Assembly (NCBI GenBank): GCA_030608565.1
Contig: JAUWDY010000014.1
Span: 1 to 40,268 of the forward strand
DNA: 40,268 nucleotides
Direction: 5' to 3'
Origin: Candidatus Bathyarchaeota archaeon
GTDB taxonomy: Archaea; Thermoproteota; Bathyarchaeia; Bathyarchaeales; Bathyarchaeaceae
The first letter of the stretch is position 1; every line of letters begins with the position of its first letter. A program made the translations under genes and the position numbers. Shown here in pieces: positions 39,948-40,268 of this stretch. The notes below the pieces were generated by a model. It worked only from the letters and a program-made list of their open reading frames with translations. It was not told where the DNA came from and ran no database searches.

Positions 39948-40268
39948 TCATGGAATATATGGTTTTATATCAATTACTGGTGAGCCTTTGAAAGCGTCAA
40001 GCCCCTTCACCGTCAAGGTGCATTCTTCAACCTTCACCAGTTCCACCACGCACAAACATATCGGATTGGGCCTAGACGGGCTTCTGCAAGCGAAAACCCC
40101 GGTTTCCACATTCCTCTTGTGTCTTCCCGGAAAAACCAACAAAACATTTCTCTCCTTTTCGGTGTCCCGCAGATGAGCCCAGTAAAGGACAATCACATGA
40201 GAAAAAGCAGCTATACCTCTAAGTCCACCGCAGTATTCCGGGAAAACCTTAATTCTTCCTTCTTGCTC
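39948..40268 (-). CDS. TrmO/TsaA-family (UPF0066) protein, N-terminus beyond the window
   Basis: C-terminal 106 residues of a TrmO-like protein, the family that N6-methylates threonylcarbamoyladenosine-37 of tRNA-Thr in bacteria. Translation stays open to the window edge and reads KVFPEYCGGLRGIAAFSHVI, then LYWAHLRD, GVFACRSPSRPNPICL and VKGLDAFKGSPVIDIKPYIP, all family motifs. The internal GTG near 40196 is therefore not the start. The start and promoter lie right of the window. Confidence 0.88.
   Translation of the reverse strand, partial: EQEGRIKVFPEYCGGLRGIAAFSHVIVLYWAHLRDTEKERNVLLVFPGRHKRNVETGVFACRSPSRPNPICLCVVELVKVEECTLTVKGLDAFKGSPVIDIKPYIP

Overview
The window reads as a chromosomal segment of an archaeon, most likely Thermoproteota and probably Candidatus Bathyarchaeia (lineage is inferred from gene content, not from a marker search). 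Archaeal evidence: a proteasome beta subunit next to the KH/beta-CASP termination ribonuclease FttA (aCPSF1), archaeal SepF, a stand-alone RAM-domain protein, a minimal EF-Tu-domain-II protein, an archaemetzincin-like protein, archaeal TATA boxes about 25 nt before starts, and several leaderless or TTG/GTG starts with GGTG/GGAG ribosome sites. No rRNA, tRNA, CRISPR array, transposase or phage module was found.

Layout. 0-3.4 kb: psmB-fttA converging on sepF, with a ~107-bp repeat upstream of each transcription unit. 3.5-11 kb: single housekeeping or accessory genes (V4R-domain protein, S9 peptidase, unknown protein, Asp/Glu racemase family, parvulin, DEAD-box helicase, MFS transporter). 11-14.8 kb: a B12-dependent acyl-CoA mutase operon on the minus strand (large subunit, B12-binding subunit, MeaB-type GTPase, corrinoid adenosyltransferase); its active-site residues match isobutyryl-CoA mutase rather than methylmalonyl-CoA mutase. 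15-20 kb: ParB-like coiled-coil protein and a small coiled-coil neighbour, endonuclease IV, GNAT acetyltransferase, thioesterase, PH-like membrane protein. 20-24.7 kb: a solitary 962-aa nuclease-methyltransferase and an RNase J/beta-CASP-like hydrolase. 24.7-32.6 kb: small zinc-ribbon and membrane proteins, an ArsR/GyrI-type regulator, a class II Fic protein with a striking four-site operator, a secreted membrane-anchored protein, RAM, MazG-like, AIM24, EF-Tu-II-like, archaemetzincin-like and HIT proteins. 32.6-37.8 kb: a probable metal/arsenic block (secreted Cys/Gln-rich protein, membrane winged-helix regulator, VIT1/CCC1-like transporter, ArsR, Acr3, ABC exporter with a Met/His-rich insert). 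38-40.3 kb: small membrane proteins, a perfect 10-bp long-range stem of unknown identity, a ribbon-helix-helix protein and a TrmO-like gene running off the right edge.

The most unusual signals are non-coding. About thirty short alternating purine/pyrimidine palindromic motifs (core GCATGCAT or GCATACAT) lie in most intergenic gaps from 6 kb on, many within a few bases of a stop codon. A promoter-associated repeat (core TAGGTAGGGGGTCTAGAGAG) occurs upstream of psmB, sepF and the acyl-CoA mutase operon, each time in the same orientation relative to transcription. Neither matches a feature class I recognise.
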